DNA from: Candidatus Multiplicimicrobium inquinatum
GTDB lineage: Bacteria; Omnitrophota; Omnitrophia; Omnitrophales; Aquincolibacteriaceae
Direction of reading: 5' to 3'
Assembly (NCBI GenBank): GCA_002344825.1
Contig: DDUN01000051.1
Coordinates: 1-34,762 of the forward strand
DNA: 34,762 nucleotides
Shown here: positions 26,126 through 34,500 of the stretch, in pieces
How positions within the stretch are numbered: the first letter of the stretch is position 1
Layout: each line of letters starts with the position of its first letter
Notes under the pieces: generated by a model
Database searches by the model: none
What the model saw: the letters and a program-made list of their open reading frames with translations, nothing else
What the model was told of the DNA's origin: nothing
Position numbers and translations under genes: made by a program

Positions 26126-27716
26126 GATCGAGATCGAATGTAGCGCGCTTTCTCCGCTCATGCAAAGCCTTAAGTTCCTGATCACTCAGCATTTGATTGC
26201 CCCAGAAAAAAGGCGCCAGCCCAAATCCGTGCTTTCCGGCAATCTCCCAAAGGTAGTTCATCTTCTCTTCGGTAATGTGCCCTTTACCCCACGAGTAGTT
26301 TTCATAACGCTCTTCCAAATCCAGCAAAATCGCTTCAGAAAAGCAGCCGTACATCGTCCGTTTGGAAGGCAACCCGACATCAAACCCGAAATCAAACTCA
26401 TCGGGTATCGCGCAAATTCCTCCTGAAAAAATCAATAAATCATTACGGTCGCAGTCCGCGTGTGAAATGTTTTTAGGATAGCCAATATCACACACCACCG
26501 CGCCGGGTTTAAAATCGGAAATTTCCACGATTGATTTGGTCGAGCTGGCGGCGGCAATCACAATTTCGGCATCCTGCACCGCTTTGCGGTTGTCATGCGT
26601 AATTTCGATTTTTGCGCGTCCGTAATTTTCCAGCGCTCTTTTGACTTCGATTAAATTTTTAGGGTTGCGCCCGGTAATCGTGATTTTTTTAACAACACGG
26701 GATAACGCGCGCGCGCAAGCACTGCCGATATCCCCTGCTCCGCCGATCACCGCAACATGACATTTAGTCAAATCGTGACACATGATTTGCGCGGCCTTTT
26801 TAACACCCTCAACCGCCAGAACAGCCGTAAACGTATTACCCGTTGTTACGGGAATATTCACCATGCCAGGAAGCCCGCGATGATGTTTTTCCGCGGCTAT
26901 GGAAGTGAATCCGCCCAAAGTCAAAATGCCAAGCCCCAGTTTTTCGGCGACGCGGCAAGCTTCTACCACTTTTTTCATAACCATTTCGAGATTGTTTTCA
27001 ATCATGTCGGGAAGAATGGGGCACATAATAAAATAGCCGCGCGTTGTTTTCCCGTTTGCGGAACGAAACGATTTCACCTCATACGAAGCGTATGAAGGGG
27101 TCATTTCAAATATTTTGGAAAGAAACTCGCGCGACGGCAATTTTAAATCGGGGTTAAAAGATTGAAGGTATTTGACCAAATGCATGTAGTTGTAGGGATG
27201 GCAAATAACCGCAAAGCCGCGCACATCACTCGCTTGGCGATCCGTCAAATTTTTATATCGTTCAAAAACCAAACTCTCTTCGAATACATCAAGCATTTGC
27301 GAAAAGTTTTTTTTGATCTTTTGAACAATCATATCGCCGATAATTTCTTCAACCTGCGGAATTCCAACTTTGACCTGAAGATGAAGATGGACTTCGGTTA
27401 CGTCGGCTGACTCTTTTGACAGCTTCCAGTGACCTGAAAAATCCTGCAGGTCACCCTCAATTGCCTCGAAGCTGACTTGAAATCCTTTAAAATCAAACTT
27501 CTCACGCTGACGCCATTTAACGGGAATACCCTCGATGTCAATCGCCCATTCTGTAACAACACTATCCGCTTCCCGCGCAACAATTCGGCAAGATTTAACA
27601 TTAGGCATGTACCGCGCAAGGTCTTCAATGCGGGTCATCAAGCGCAAAAGTTTCCAACGCTTAGATTTAAGTTTACGCTTTAAATCAACTGAATATGTCT
27701 TAGGATTAAACCCCAT
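26118..27716 (-). CDS. SRPBCC-domain/long-chain acyl-ACP reductase (AAR-like) fusion
   Basis: 532 residues from ATG 27716 (9 residues into the longest frame; GGAG precedes it). Residues ~10-145 look like an SRPBCC/COQ10-type lipid-binding domain (ARYMPNVKSCRIV, GHWKLSK, a long C-terminal amphipathic helix). Residues ~165-510 match the aldehyde-forming acyl-ACP reductase of cyanobacteria: GILTLGGFTSI, VTTGNTFTAVLAV and the NADP-binding VAVIGGAGDIGSACARAL (GGAGDIGS at 326-333), then CDIGYPK and FSGGICAIPDEFDFGFDVG. AAR reduces acyl-ACP or acyl-CoA to fatty aldehyde in the cytoplasm. The usual cyanobacterial protein is ~340 residues without the N-terminal domain, so the fusion is notable. Downstream K1 overlaps by 8 bases. 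A role in hydrocarbon, wax, plasmalogen or signal-lipid synthesis is open. Confidence 0.85.
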   Translation of the reverse strand: MGFNPKTYSVDLKRKLKSKRWKLLRLMTRIEDLARYMPNVKSCRIVAREADSVVTEWAIDIEGIPVKWRQREKFDFKGFQVSFEAIEGDLQDFSGHWKLSKESADVTEVHLHLQVKVGIPQVEEIIGDMIVQKIKKNFSQMLDVFEESLVFERYKNLTDRQASDVRGFAVICHPYNYMHLVKYLQSFNPDLKLPSREFLSKIFEMTPSYASYEVKSFRSANGKTTRGYFIMCPILPDMIENNLEMVMKKVVEACRVAEKLGLGILTLGGFTSIAAEKHHRGLPGMVNIPVTTGNTFTAVLAVEGVKKAAQIMCHDLTKCHVAVIGGAGDIGSACARALSRVVKKITITGRNPKNLIEVKRALENYGRAKIEITHDNRKAVQDAEIVIAAASSTKSIVEISDFKPGAVVCDIGYPKNISHADCDRNDLLIFSGGICAIPDEFDFGFDVGLPSKRTMYGCFSEAILLDLEERYENYSWGKGHITEEKMNYLWEIAGKHGFGLAPFFWGNQMLSDQELKALHERRKRATFDLDHA

Positions 27717-27845
27717 AACTCCCATTGCTCCTGCATACAATCAGTACAAATACGAATATCACCGTGGTGGTTTTAAAAGACAGAAACCCATATCATTAAC
27801 GGCTATTGGGCAGGAAGCTTGATATGAGAAAGACTTAGCGCAGGG
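27717..27845. other. Short intergenic region between pilin cluster and acyl-reductase operon
   Basis: About 130 bases. The pilin-cluster transcript ends here and the long signalling operon probably starts here. I see no clear hairpin-plus-T terminator and no convincing promoter boxes. Confidence 0.4.
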
Positions 27846-28136
27846 TTACAAAACTCCGGTATAAGGGTCATTCGGGTCTTTCGGCGGCATTAACTCCTGG
27901 TCATTCGGATTCATCCAAAGCGGGTCTTTTTCCGGCGCAGGCTGCTTATAGAGAACTGTATCTTTAAATTGCGGTAGTTTTTCCGGCGGAACAACAACCG
28001 AATAGTCAATTTCAGCAACAGATGGACCCGTAACAGCTTTTTGCGCAACCTGAAACGTGCCTCCGCCCATAATTTTGTAAAGGGCAAAGCACATCAAGAA
28101 AAACAAAACAATCAGAATCGGCTTTTTTAGCTGCAT
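27846..28136 (-). CDS. Small membrane-anchored, proline-rich protein of the pilin cluster
   Basis: 96 residues from ATG 28136, chosen because GAGGT lies 8 bases upstream; longer starts would overlap the PilX-like gene in another frame. One N-terminal hydrophobic segment (KKPILIVLFFLMCFALYKIM) is followed by a soluble part rich in Pro, Asp and Lys (VVPPEKLPQF, KQPAPEKDPLWMNPNDQELM, PPKDPNDPY). There are no cysteines beyond the one in the membrane segment. It is probably an inner-membrane protein with a periplasmic tail. I do not recognise the family. Its position directly after three minor-pilin genes suggests a part in pilus or type II-like assembly (inference). Confidence 0.65.
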   Translation of the reverse strand: MQLKKPILIVLFFLMCFALYKIMGGGTFQVAQKAVTGPSVAEIDYSVVVPPEKLPQFKDTVLYKQPAPEKDPLWMNPNDQELMPPKDPNDPYTGVL

Positions 28137-28161
28137 CTTATTTACCTCAAAAAAATATCTC

Positions 28162-29676
28162 TTAGTCTGAAACAACTTCGCGCACCATGCGCAACTCAGG
28201 AACAACCGAAATTCCGGGCGGACGATATTTGGATAAATTTGAATCCCAAACATAAGCACGATCAGCATACACAGATGTGTTAGCCGTTCCATCCATCACC
28301 GTATTTCCATAAAAACGAAGATAGCTTTTGGAAGTGTCTGAAACACTATTTGTATAGTTTGAACTATCAGGAGCATAGGATGCCTCGATTCCGACTGTGT
28401 GGTTACCTGTGTTTCTCGCGTAAAGAATTCCGCTTAAATTCATGGAATTCCCCCGTAAAAAAATCTGATCACTGGCAATAAACGCCGCGGAATTAGCGGA
28501 GCTGGCGTAATTTGCTCCCCCATAGTAAGAAACACCGCCGCCATCCATGTAAATATCATTACTTGCTACAAATGAAACACGTCCGGTCACACTGCCGGTA
28601 ACATACATGCTGCCATTGTTATAAACGACCGCTTTGTTGGGTAAAGTATGCGTTGATGTGGGCGTGCCGGAGAAAGTCCCTGTCGTAACATAGGCCTTGT
28701 ACTGGGTCGCCGTCACATTTTTGACAACTGTGGCGGTTCCTGAACCGTTATCCTCAAGAATTAAAAATCGGTTTCCGGCAGTATTAAAAGCACCCACACT
28801 GTTATTGGCTGAATACCAGCTTGTGGTCACCGCCGGCAGCGTCTCAATCTTGTTCGCGTCATTCGCCCCTGTGGAGTTCAAGTCATGAACATCAGGCGCG
28901 TCAGTGGAAGTCACCGACCCGTTCGAATTGCGGTCTTCATCATCACTGAATCCGTCACTGATATTAACGCGGTTATAATTGGTAATTCCTGTGTTCGTTA
29001 CGGCACCTGATGAGTTTTCGGCATAATCACCCACATAAGTATCACCGTAAACCTGGGAAGTATAAGATGAATGACCTGCAACCCCCCCCTGCACATTCAA
29101 ATCACCGTAAATATTGATATTGCTTCCGCCAAAAGTAAAATCATTTTGAAAGTAATACTTTGAACGTTTGACATAGTTTTCAGGAACGCCTCTCGGATTC
29201 ACTCCATCACTGGCTCCAAAAACTAAATTATTTCCGGCCGTAGTGTTATCCGTCATGTAGACAGAGTATTTTGACAAAGGTGATTCAAGAAAAACTGATC
29301 CTTCAAGCACCGTCGTTGAGCCCCCTGAAGTACCGGTTGCCGTTACAATGACCCAATCCGCGTTATTGTAAGCCACTGAAACCGAGTAGGTTCCCACATT
29401 CACTCCGGCAGTAGACTGGTAGGTTGTTGCCGCAATGGCTGTCGTATCAATCGTACCGGTATAAGCGCCCTGCGCGATTTGCTGCATCGCTTTCTGAATG
29501 CCCGCCTCAGCGGCCGCGTAGGAACCCACTTTTTGAACGTCACGCTCTAAATGTTTAGCCTGATACAGCGCGCTAGAATAAGATGCGATTGAGTATGTTA
29601 ATGAAATAAGCCCGATGATGTAAGTCGAAATGAGTGCCGCGCCTTTTTGACTATTGATGCTATTGAGCCATTTCAT
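28162..29676 (-). CDS. PilX-like large minor pilin
   Basis: 504 residues, ATG with GGAGG 8 bases upstream, inside the end of the preceding gene. The N-terminus has a class III-type leader (NSQKG then AALISTYIIGLISL) and a long helix (QAKHLERDVQKVGSYAAAEAGIQKAM), which is the PilX/PilX_N pattern; the usual Glu5 is replaced by Ser. The remaining ~430 residues are Ser/Thr/Asn/Gly-rich and beta-strand-like, with repeated statements of Gly-Asn-Xaa and many Tyr, as in surface-exposed pilin heads. It is far longer than typical PilX (~180 residues), so the head may act as an adhesin or scaffold (inference). It is the third gene of the minor-pilin run. Confidence 0.8.
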   Translation of the reverse strand: MKWLNSINSQKGAALISTYIIGLISLTYSIASYSSALYQAKHLERDVQKVGSYAAAEAGIQKAMQQIAQGAYTGTIDTTAIAATTYQSTAGVNVGTYSVSVAYNNADWVIVTATGTSGGSTTVLEGSVFLESPLSKYSVYMTDNTTAGNNLVFGASDGVNPRGVPENYVKRSKYYFQNDFTFGGSNINIYGDLNVQGGVAGHSSYTSQVYGDTYVGDYAENSSGAVTNTGITNYNRVNISDGFSDDEDRNSNGSVTSTDAPDVHDLNSTGANDANKIETLPAVTTSWYSANNSVGAFNTAGNRFLILEDNGSGTATVVKNVTATQYKAYVTTGTFSGTPTSTHTLPNKAVVYNNGSMYVTGSVTGRVSFVASNDIYMDGGGVSYYGGANYASSANSAAFIASDQIFLRGNSMNLSGILYARNTGNHTVGIEASYAPDSSNYTNSVSDTSKSYLRFYGNTVMDGTANTSVYADRAYVWDSNLSKYRPPGISVVPELRMVREVVSD

Positions 29677-29679
29677 AAC

Positions 29680-30339
29680 TCAGCCTCCATCCATTACGTT
29701 GCGCATAATACTTTCCGTTGTCAGTGTGTACGTCTGAGAATAGTTTCGTGCTTGTCCGAATTGTCCCACGCTGTCTTGTTCCTGAAAAGTCGCGGACACG
29801 GTCACTAAGTTACTGTTCTTGGTCACTGAAAATAAAGTAAGATTTTTTGCCACGGGAAATTGATAGCCGGAAACAAGCGCGAGATTCGTATCCAGCACTT
29901 CTCGGTAAAGAGTTGTCCCTGTCACCTGATAGCGAATCCAATGGTTTTGCCATGCGGCCCAAGTACCCGGAGTCGTATTGGACGGCGCAGTCGCCCCCCA
30001 CTCGAAAGCATCTTCCGTCGCGCCGGTAACATCCCCATCACCGTCAAAATCGACAGGGACACGGAAACGAATACTGTCAAAAGGAGTTCCGTCCGTAATA
30101 AAAAATTGACCGTCACCATCAATCGGATCGCTCTGCGAAAGCTCACGCGCGATTGAGCGCAACATTTGCTGCCCAGAATGATTCAAAGCGGCAACAGTCA
30201 CTTGCGCTCTCATCGCGCTCCCCGAGGCTTGCGCTGTCGCGACTAAAACCGCGAATAAAATCGGCAGAATAGCCGCCGTCATAATCAAATCAACCAGCGA
30301 AAAACCCTTTTGATTTTTTATTGTTTTAAACATAATCAT
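29680..30339 (-). CDS. PilW-like prepilin-type N-terminal minor pilin
   Basis: 219 residues from ATG 30339 (an ATG two codons later is equally possible). The prepilin peptidase site is NQKG followed by FSLVDLIMTAAILPILFAVLV; Asp stands at position +5 where Glu is usual. The soluble part (HSGQQMLRSIARELSQSDPI) is the PilW/PulJ-like helix followed by a beta-rich domain with calcium-like acidic runs (DGDGQFF, DFDGDGDVTG). It overlaps the PilV-like gene by up to 14 bases and ends 3 bases before the PilX-like start, so the three form one translation unit. It should be processed by PilD and sit in or near the pilus tip complex. Confidence 0.85.
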   Translation of the reverse strand: MIMFKTIKNQKGFSLVDLIMTAAILPILFAVLVATAQASGSAMRAQVTVAALNHSGQQMLRSIARELSQSDPIDGDGQFFITDGTPFDSIRFRVPVDFDGDGDVTGATEDAFEWGATAPSNTTPGTWAAWQNHWIRYQVTGTTLYREVLDTNLALVSGYQFPVAKNLTLFSVTKNSNLVTVSATFQEQDSVGQFGQARNYSQTYTLTTESIMRNVMDGG

Positions 30340-30751
30340 AAGCCGACTTAAGAATACTCAAACTTGTGCTTAGCGTTCTCCCTTTTGATCCAACCCAGGA
30401 AACAGCGACCGTCACAGTCGCAATCTCAGCCGTATCAAGCGCTGCGCCTGAGGGGGATGTTATAATCTGAATGCTTCCCCCGGGTAAATCTGCAGGCAAG
30501 TACCCTGAAGTTGAAAGCGTATCCACTTCCGACAAAGGATTTGTTTTGATCATTTCCATGACCGAACGAGCGGCGCCAATCGCGATCAACTTCGATTGCG
30601 TATCCACAGTAAGCTGCTGCGCCATCGTAATCAGCCGCAATGAGGTGAGAGCAAAGACTGCCAGCAGACCAAAACTAAAAAGCACTTCAACCAGAGTCAT
30701 CCCCCTCTGGTTTCGACCTGTTCTCCGAATTATTCTCAAATAATTAAGCAT
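30326..30751 (-). CDS. PilV-like prepilin-type N-terminal minor pilin
   Basis: 141 residues from ATG 30751, which has GAGG about 9 bases upstream; a start at 30796 would add 15 residues that do not fit a leader. The prepilin site is NQRG followed by MTLVEVLFSFGLLAVFALTSL, with Glu at +5, the full type IV pilin consensus. The rest is a helix (RSVMEMIKTNPLSEV, as in PilV/PulI) and a short beta domain with GGSIQIITSP and TVAVSWVG. It is the first gene of the pilin cluster and, from the bases upstream, may have its own promoter. Confidence 0.85.
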   Translation of the reverse strand: MLNYLRIIRRTGRNQRGMTLVEVLFSFGLLAVFALTSLRLITMAQQLTVDTQSKLIAIGAARSVMEMIKTNPLSEVDTLSTSGYLPADLPGGSIQIITSPSGAALDTAEIATVTVAVSWVGSKGRTLSTSLSILKSAYDYV

Positions 30752-30780
30752 AATCTGCCTCACAATAAGAGTAGCACTCA

Positions 30781-30810
30781 GATATATCTTTTTCAATCTA
30801 TTGAAATCAA
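30781..30810 (-). promoter_or_regulatory. Candidate sigma-70 promoter of the minor-pilin cluster
   Basis: Minus-strand TTGATT (30805-30810), 18 bases, then TATATC (30781-30786), about 30 bases before the ATG at 30751. The spacing is near normal and the boxes match partly. Not tested against other start sites. Confidence 0.35.
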
Positions 30811-30967
30811 TACATAACTTTAAATATCAAAAGAAGTCATCACACAAGGTAAGCCATTGATTCTAAACAGGTTGGAATAAATAAAAAGGTTAAATAAGGC
30901 TAAGGCAACTGGTTTTTAATCGAAAGACCCGCACCTATCCCCGAAACAAAAACGCCGCGAAACGGGA

Positions 30968-31519
30968 CTAAATCCAGCTTTTCAGACTTTCCAGTTTCGC
31001 ACGAACATCCGCGGAAGAAGAAGCGGAAATATCATCGATCTGCCGCGCGAGCTCTTCTTTCTTCTGAAGTTCAACCGCCCACAACTCACTTTGCTTATTG
31101 ATCTCATCCGCAACTTCCGTAAAAAAATCGCCTGAACGAAGCTTGATCCGATCGGGAACTTTACCCTGATTTAATACAATCAAAGTCTTTCGGCAGCGGT
31201 AAATCGGACCGGCCACGCGATGCAAAAATTTAATGCCGTAGGCCGCAATCGCGAAAAGAGTTATCAATAAAATCATGGTAACACGCGTCACGATTTGATA
31301 GCTCACGGTCGATATCACTTCATAGGGGTTCACTTTCCCGAACTGAAGCGCGCCGTCTCCAAACGCAGCATGCTGAATCGTATAATGGATCGTCATAGAA
31401 ATTAAAAATGACGCCAAGATAAGAAGAATAATAAGCACGAATGAAAATTCGCGCTGCATTTCTTTATGAATAAAAAGACTGGTTGCTTTACGCTTATAAG
31501 TTCTGGGTGCCGCTGACAT
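30968..31519 (-). CDS. Two-TM HAMP-like membrane protein downstream of the RND permease
   Basis: 183 residues. AAGGAGG lies directly upstream of ATG 31519, one of the best ribosome-binding sites in the window. Two TM segments (about 25-45 and 80-98) enclose a ~30-residue periplasmic loop (HAAFGDGALQFGKVNPYE). After TM2 comes a HAMP-like stretch (FLHRVAGPIYRCRKTL, NQGKVPDRIKLRSGDFFTEVADEIN) and a coiled coil (ELQKKEELARQIDDI). There is no kinase, methyl-accepting or cyclase domain, so it is a HAMP-only protein. It could be a scaffold or a partner of a separate signalling protein. It follows the RND gene by 30 bases; a functional link to efflux is inference. Confidence 0.75.
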   Translation of the reverse strand: MSAAPRTYKRKATSLFIHKEMQREFSFVLIILLILASFLISMTIHYTIQHAAFGDGALQFGKVNPYEVISTVSYQIVTRVTMILLITLFAIAAYGIKFLHRVAGPIYRCRKTLIVLNQGKVPDRIKLRSGDFFTEVADEINKQSELWAVELQKKEELARQIDDISASSSADVRAKLESLKSWI

Positions 31520-31549
31520 AATGCCTCCTTAAAGTAACAATCCGTTAAA

Positions 31550-34500
31550 TTATTGCCCCGTGGCAAACACACGCAGTTGACGAAACCGCAGCAAAGGCCG
31601 AAGAATCATCAGACCGCCTGTTTTAAGCTCCTGAACAAAGAAAATGAGAATAGGTAAAACAAAAAGAGTTAAGATCGTCCCCATCAGCATTCCGCCAATA
31701 CCGGTCAATGCCATAGGCGCCCATAAATCATTGGATGTCCCCCATGAGAAAGCCAGGGGCGCAAAAGCCAATACCGTGGTGGTGGTGGTCATTAAAATCG
31801 GACGAAAACGATCAGTCACGGATTGAATCAAAGCATCCCGCACCGCTATTCCGCTCGCTAAAAGAACCTTGTAATGATCCATCATAATAATCGCCGCGTT
31901 AACAACATATCCGGCCAGCATCACGATTCCGATCAAAACCTGCTGGCTCAGCGGCTTTGCCACGGGAAGCCACTCCCACTTAGAAACCGGAAGCCCCATA
32001 AGAGAGAGAGGCCAACGAATGAAATTAGGCCAATCTAAAACAATCCACACGCCGATCAAAGCCATCGGCACTGTTACCATGATTAAAAGCGGCGAAGTAA
32101 AATCCTGAAAAAGACAAGCCATGGTCATATAAACCAGCAAAATCGTCACGATCACCGCCAAAAAAAGCTGCGTTTTGCTCGCCATGAGATCCTCATACCC
32201 TCCGCCAAAACGCCAAAAATAATCATCCGGCATTTTGATCGTCATCAGTGTCTTCTCAATATCTTTGGCAATTTCTTCCACCGGGCGTTTAATATCTCCC
32301 TTCACAAAAACATACCGGTATTTATTTTTGCGGTCAATCGTCTGCGGGCCGACCGAGGGATAAAAATTGGCTACTTCCTGCAAAGGAATTTGAATACCCT
32401 GATCCGTCGCGATCGGAATCAATTTCAAATCATCAATTTTTTGGCGATAAATCGGCTGAAGCCGAGTGATCATTTCGATGCGCTCCCCTTTTTTTACCTC
32501 TTGAAATTCCGTCGGGCGCATTCCGCGGATTTGCGCGTGCAATGAATCAGCAACTTTTTTTACGCTAATCCCATAAACACCCGCGCGCCGATCTACTTTA
32601 ACGGAGTACTCGGGCCTTTTACGTAAGTCGGTCATAACGATATTTGAAATCCCCGGAACATCTTTTATTTTCTGAGCGGCTTGCTTCGCAAGCTTCTCCA
32701 GCTCGTCATTATCATGTCCAAAAATCTCAATGACCATTTTTTTCTGCTCGCCTGAGCTCGCCCCTTCGTCCACAATCAAACTAAAATCATCATGAATCTC
32801 TTTAATAGCCGCGTTACCTTCTTCATCAATAATTTTCATGATCTCTTCTTTGGAATATTTACGCTGACTTTTTGGCTTAAGTCTTACAAACATGCGCAAA
32901 TCGTCTTTACTGATCGTGGAAGAAAAAATCTGAATATCAGGGATTTTCCCTAAAATTTCCTCGATTTTTTTCATGGCTTCGTCATTCGTTTCAAGCTTGG
33001 CGCCCGCTAACGGAAAAGAAACAATTGCGAATTCGTTTTCTTCATAGGTTGAGGGCCAATCAATATTTTTACTAAATAACAAAGTGGTCCCGGTGACGGC
33101 AAGCACCGCAAACCCTCCCAAAACTAAAACACGAAGCAAAAGAGCCCCATCTAAAATCTTTCTCATAAACACGCGGTATTCCGAGCACCATTTTCCCAAA
33201 AGGCTATTCTCATTGTCTTGGCTGATCAGCAAACGTCCACGGGCAAACTGCAAAAACATCATGGGTGCGAGCATCATGGAAGAAAAAAATGATGCGATCA
33301 AAGAAAACGTCACGGTAAACGCGAGACCGCTATAAACCATTTGAACACGTTTATCGATAAAAAGAATCGGCAAGAAAACAATGAGTGTTGTCGCCAAAGA
33401 AGTCAAAAGGGGCAGCCACACCTCTTCCGCGCCCTCATGAATCGCCGCATAATCGCTTTTACCTTTTTCTTTTTTGGCCAAGATTGATTCCGTGACCACA
33501 ATCGCGCTATCGACAAGATTTCCCATCGCCAATGCAAGCCCCGATAAAGTCATGACATTAATGCTGATGTCACAGGCCGCCATAAAAATAAAGGTTACGA
33601 TCAGCGAAACCGGCATCGTCAAAACAACAATAAAAGCGACAATGGCTCTATCCCAGACCATTCCCGCAAGCGTAAACACCATCATGGCAAAAAGCATAAT
33701 ATCGTAAAAAGACGCCGTACTGCCCCACAACTTACCGATAAAATAAAAAATCGCTGCAACCGGAATCCCGGCTAAGGCACAATAAACGGGCCGCATCTTT
33801 TTCAGAAAAAAACAAATCACCATGACAGTCAACACAAGCCCTAAGTACAGGTTTTGAACCACGGACCCAATCGCTCCGGAAATAGTTTCAGCCCTGTCGT
33901 TGACTGTAATAATGCGAAACTCCCCCTTGTAGTCCTGCTCATACTGCTTCACAGTTTGATGAAGCGCCTTAACGACCGAGAGCGTATTTGCTAAGCTTTC
34001 TTTTTTGACATACACCGTCACATTTTGCTCAAGGTTCAGGCGGGCATGATTCGATGCTTCCATATAAGCATCTTTGATTGTGGCAATTTCACGAAGAGGA
34101 ATGATCGTTCCCTGACGGGTTGCCTTAATTCCAATTTCAGCGATCTCATCAATGCTGGTGAAAGCGCCCATACTGCGGATAGCCAGTTGAAATTTACCCG
34201 ACTGCATGCTCCCCGCCAAAAGATTAATATTGCTTTGCCCTAAAACATCCATAACGCGGTCAACCGGCACGTTGTAAGCAACCATTTTATCGCGGTCGAG
34301 TTCAACCATAATTTTGCGCTCCCGTCCGCCATAAACCTCGACACTCGCGACTCCGTTCACACGGCTTAAAATCGGCTTCATCTCAATATCCACTTTTTCA
34401 CGAATTTCTTCCGTGGAATATCGATCTGACGTAACGGCAAAAATTAAAATAGCGGCCTGCGCGTCATCATAGTTCGCGATAACGGGCTTTTCAATTTCGC

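Noticed and set aside
28137..28292. Longer N-terminus for the small Pro-rich protein
   Set aside because: It would overlap the end of the PilX-like gene by 130 bases. The ATG at 28136 has a good ribosome-binding site and starts directly before the membrane segment.
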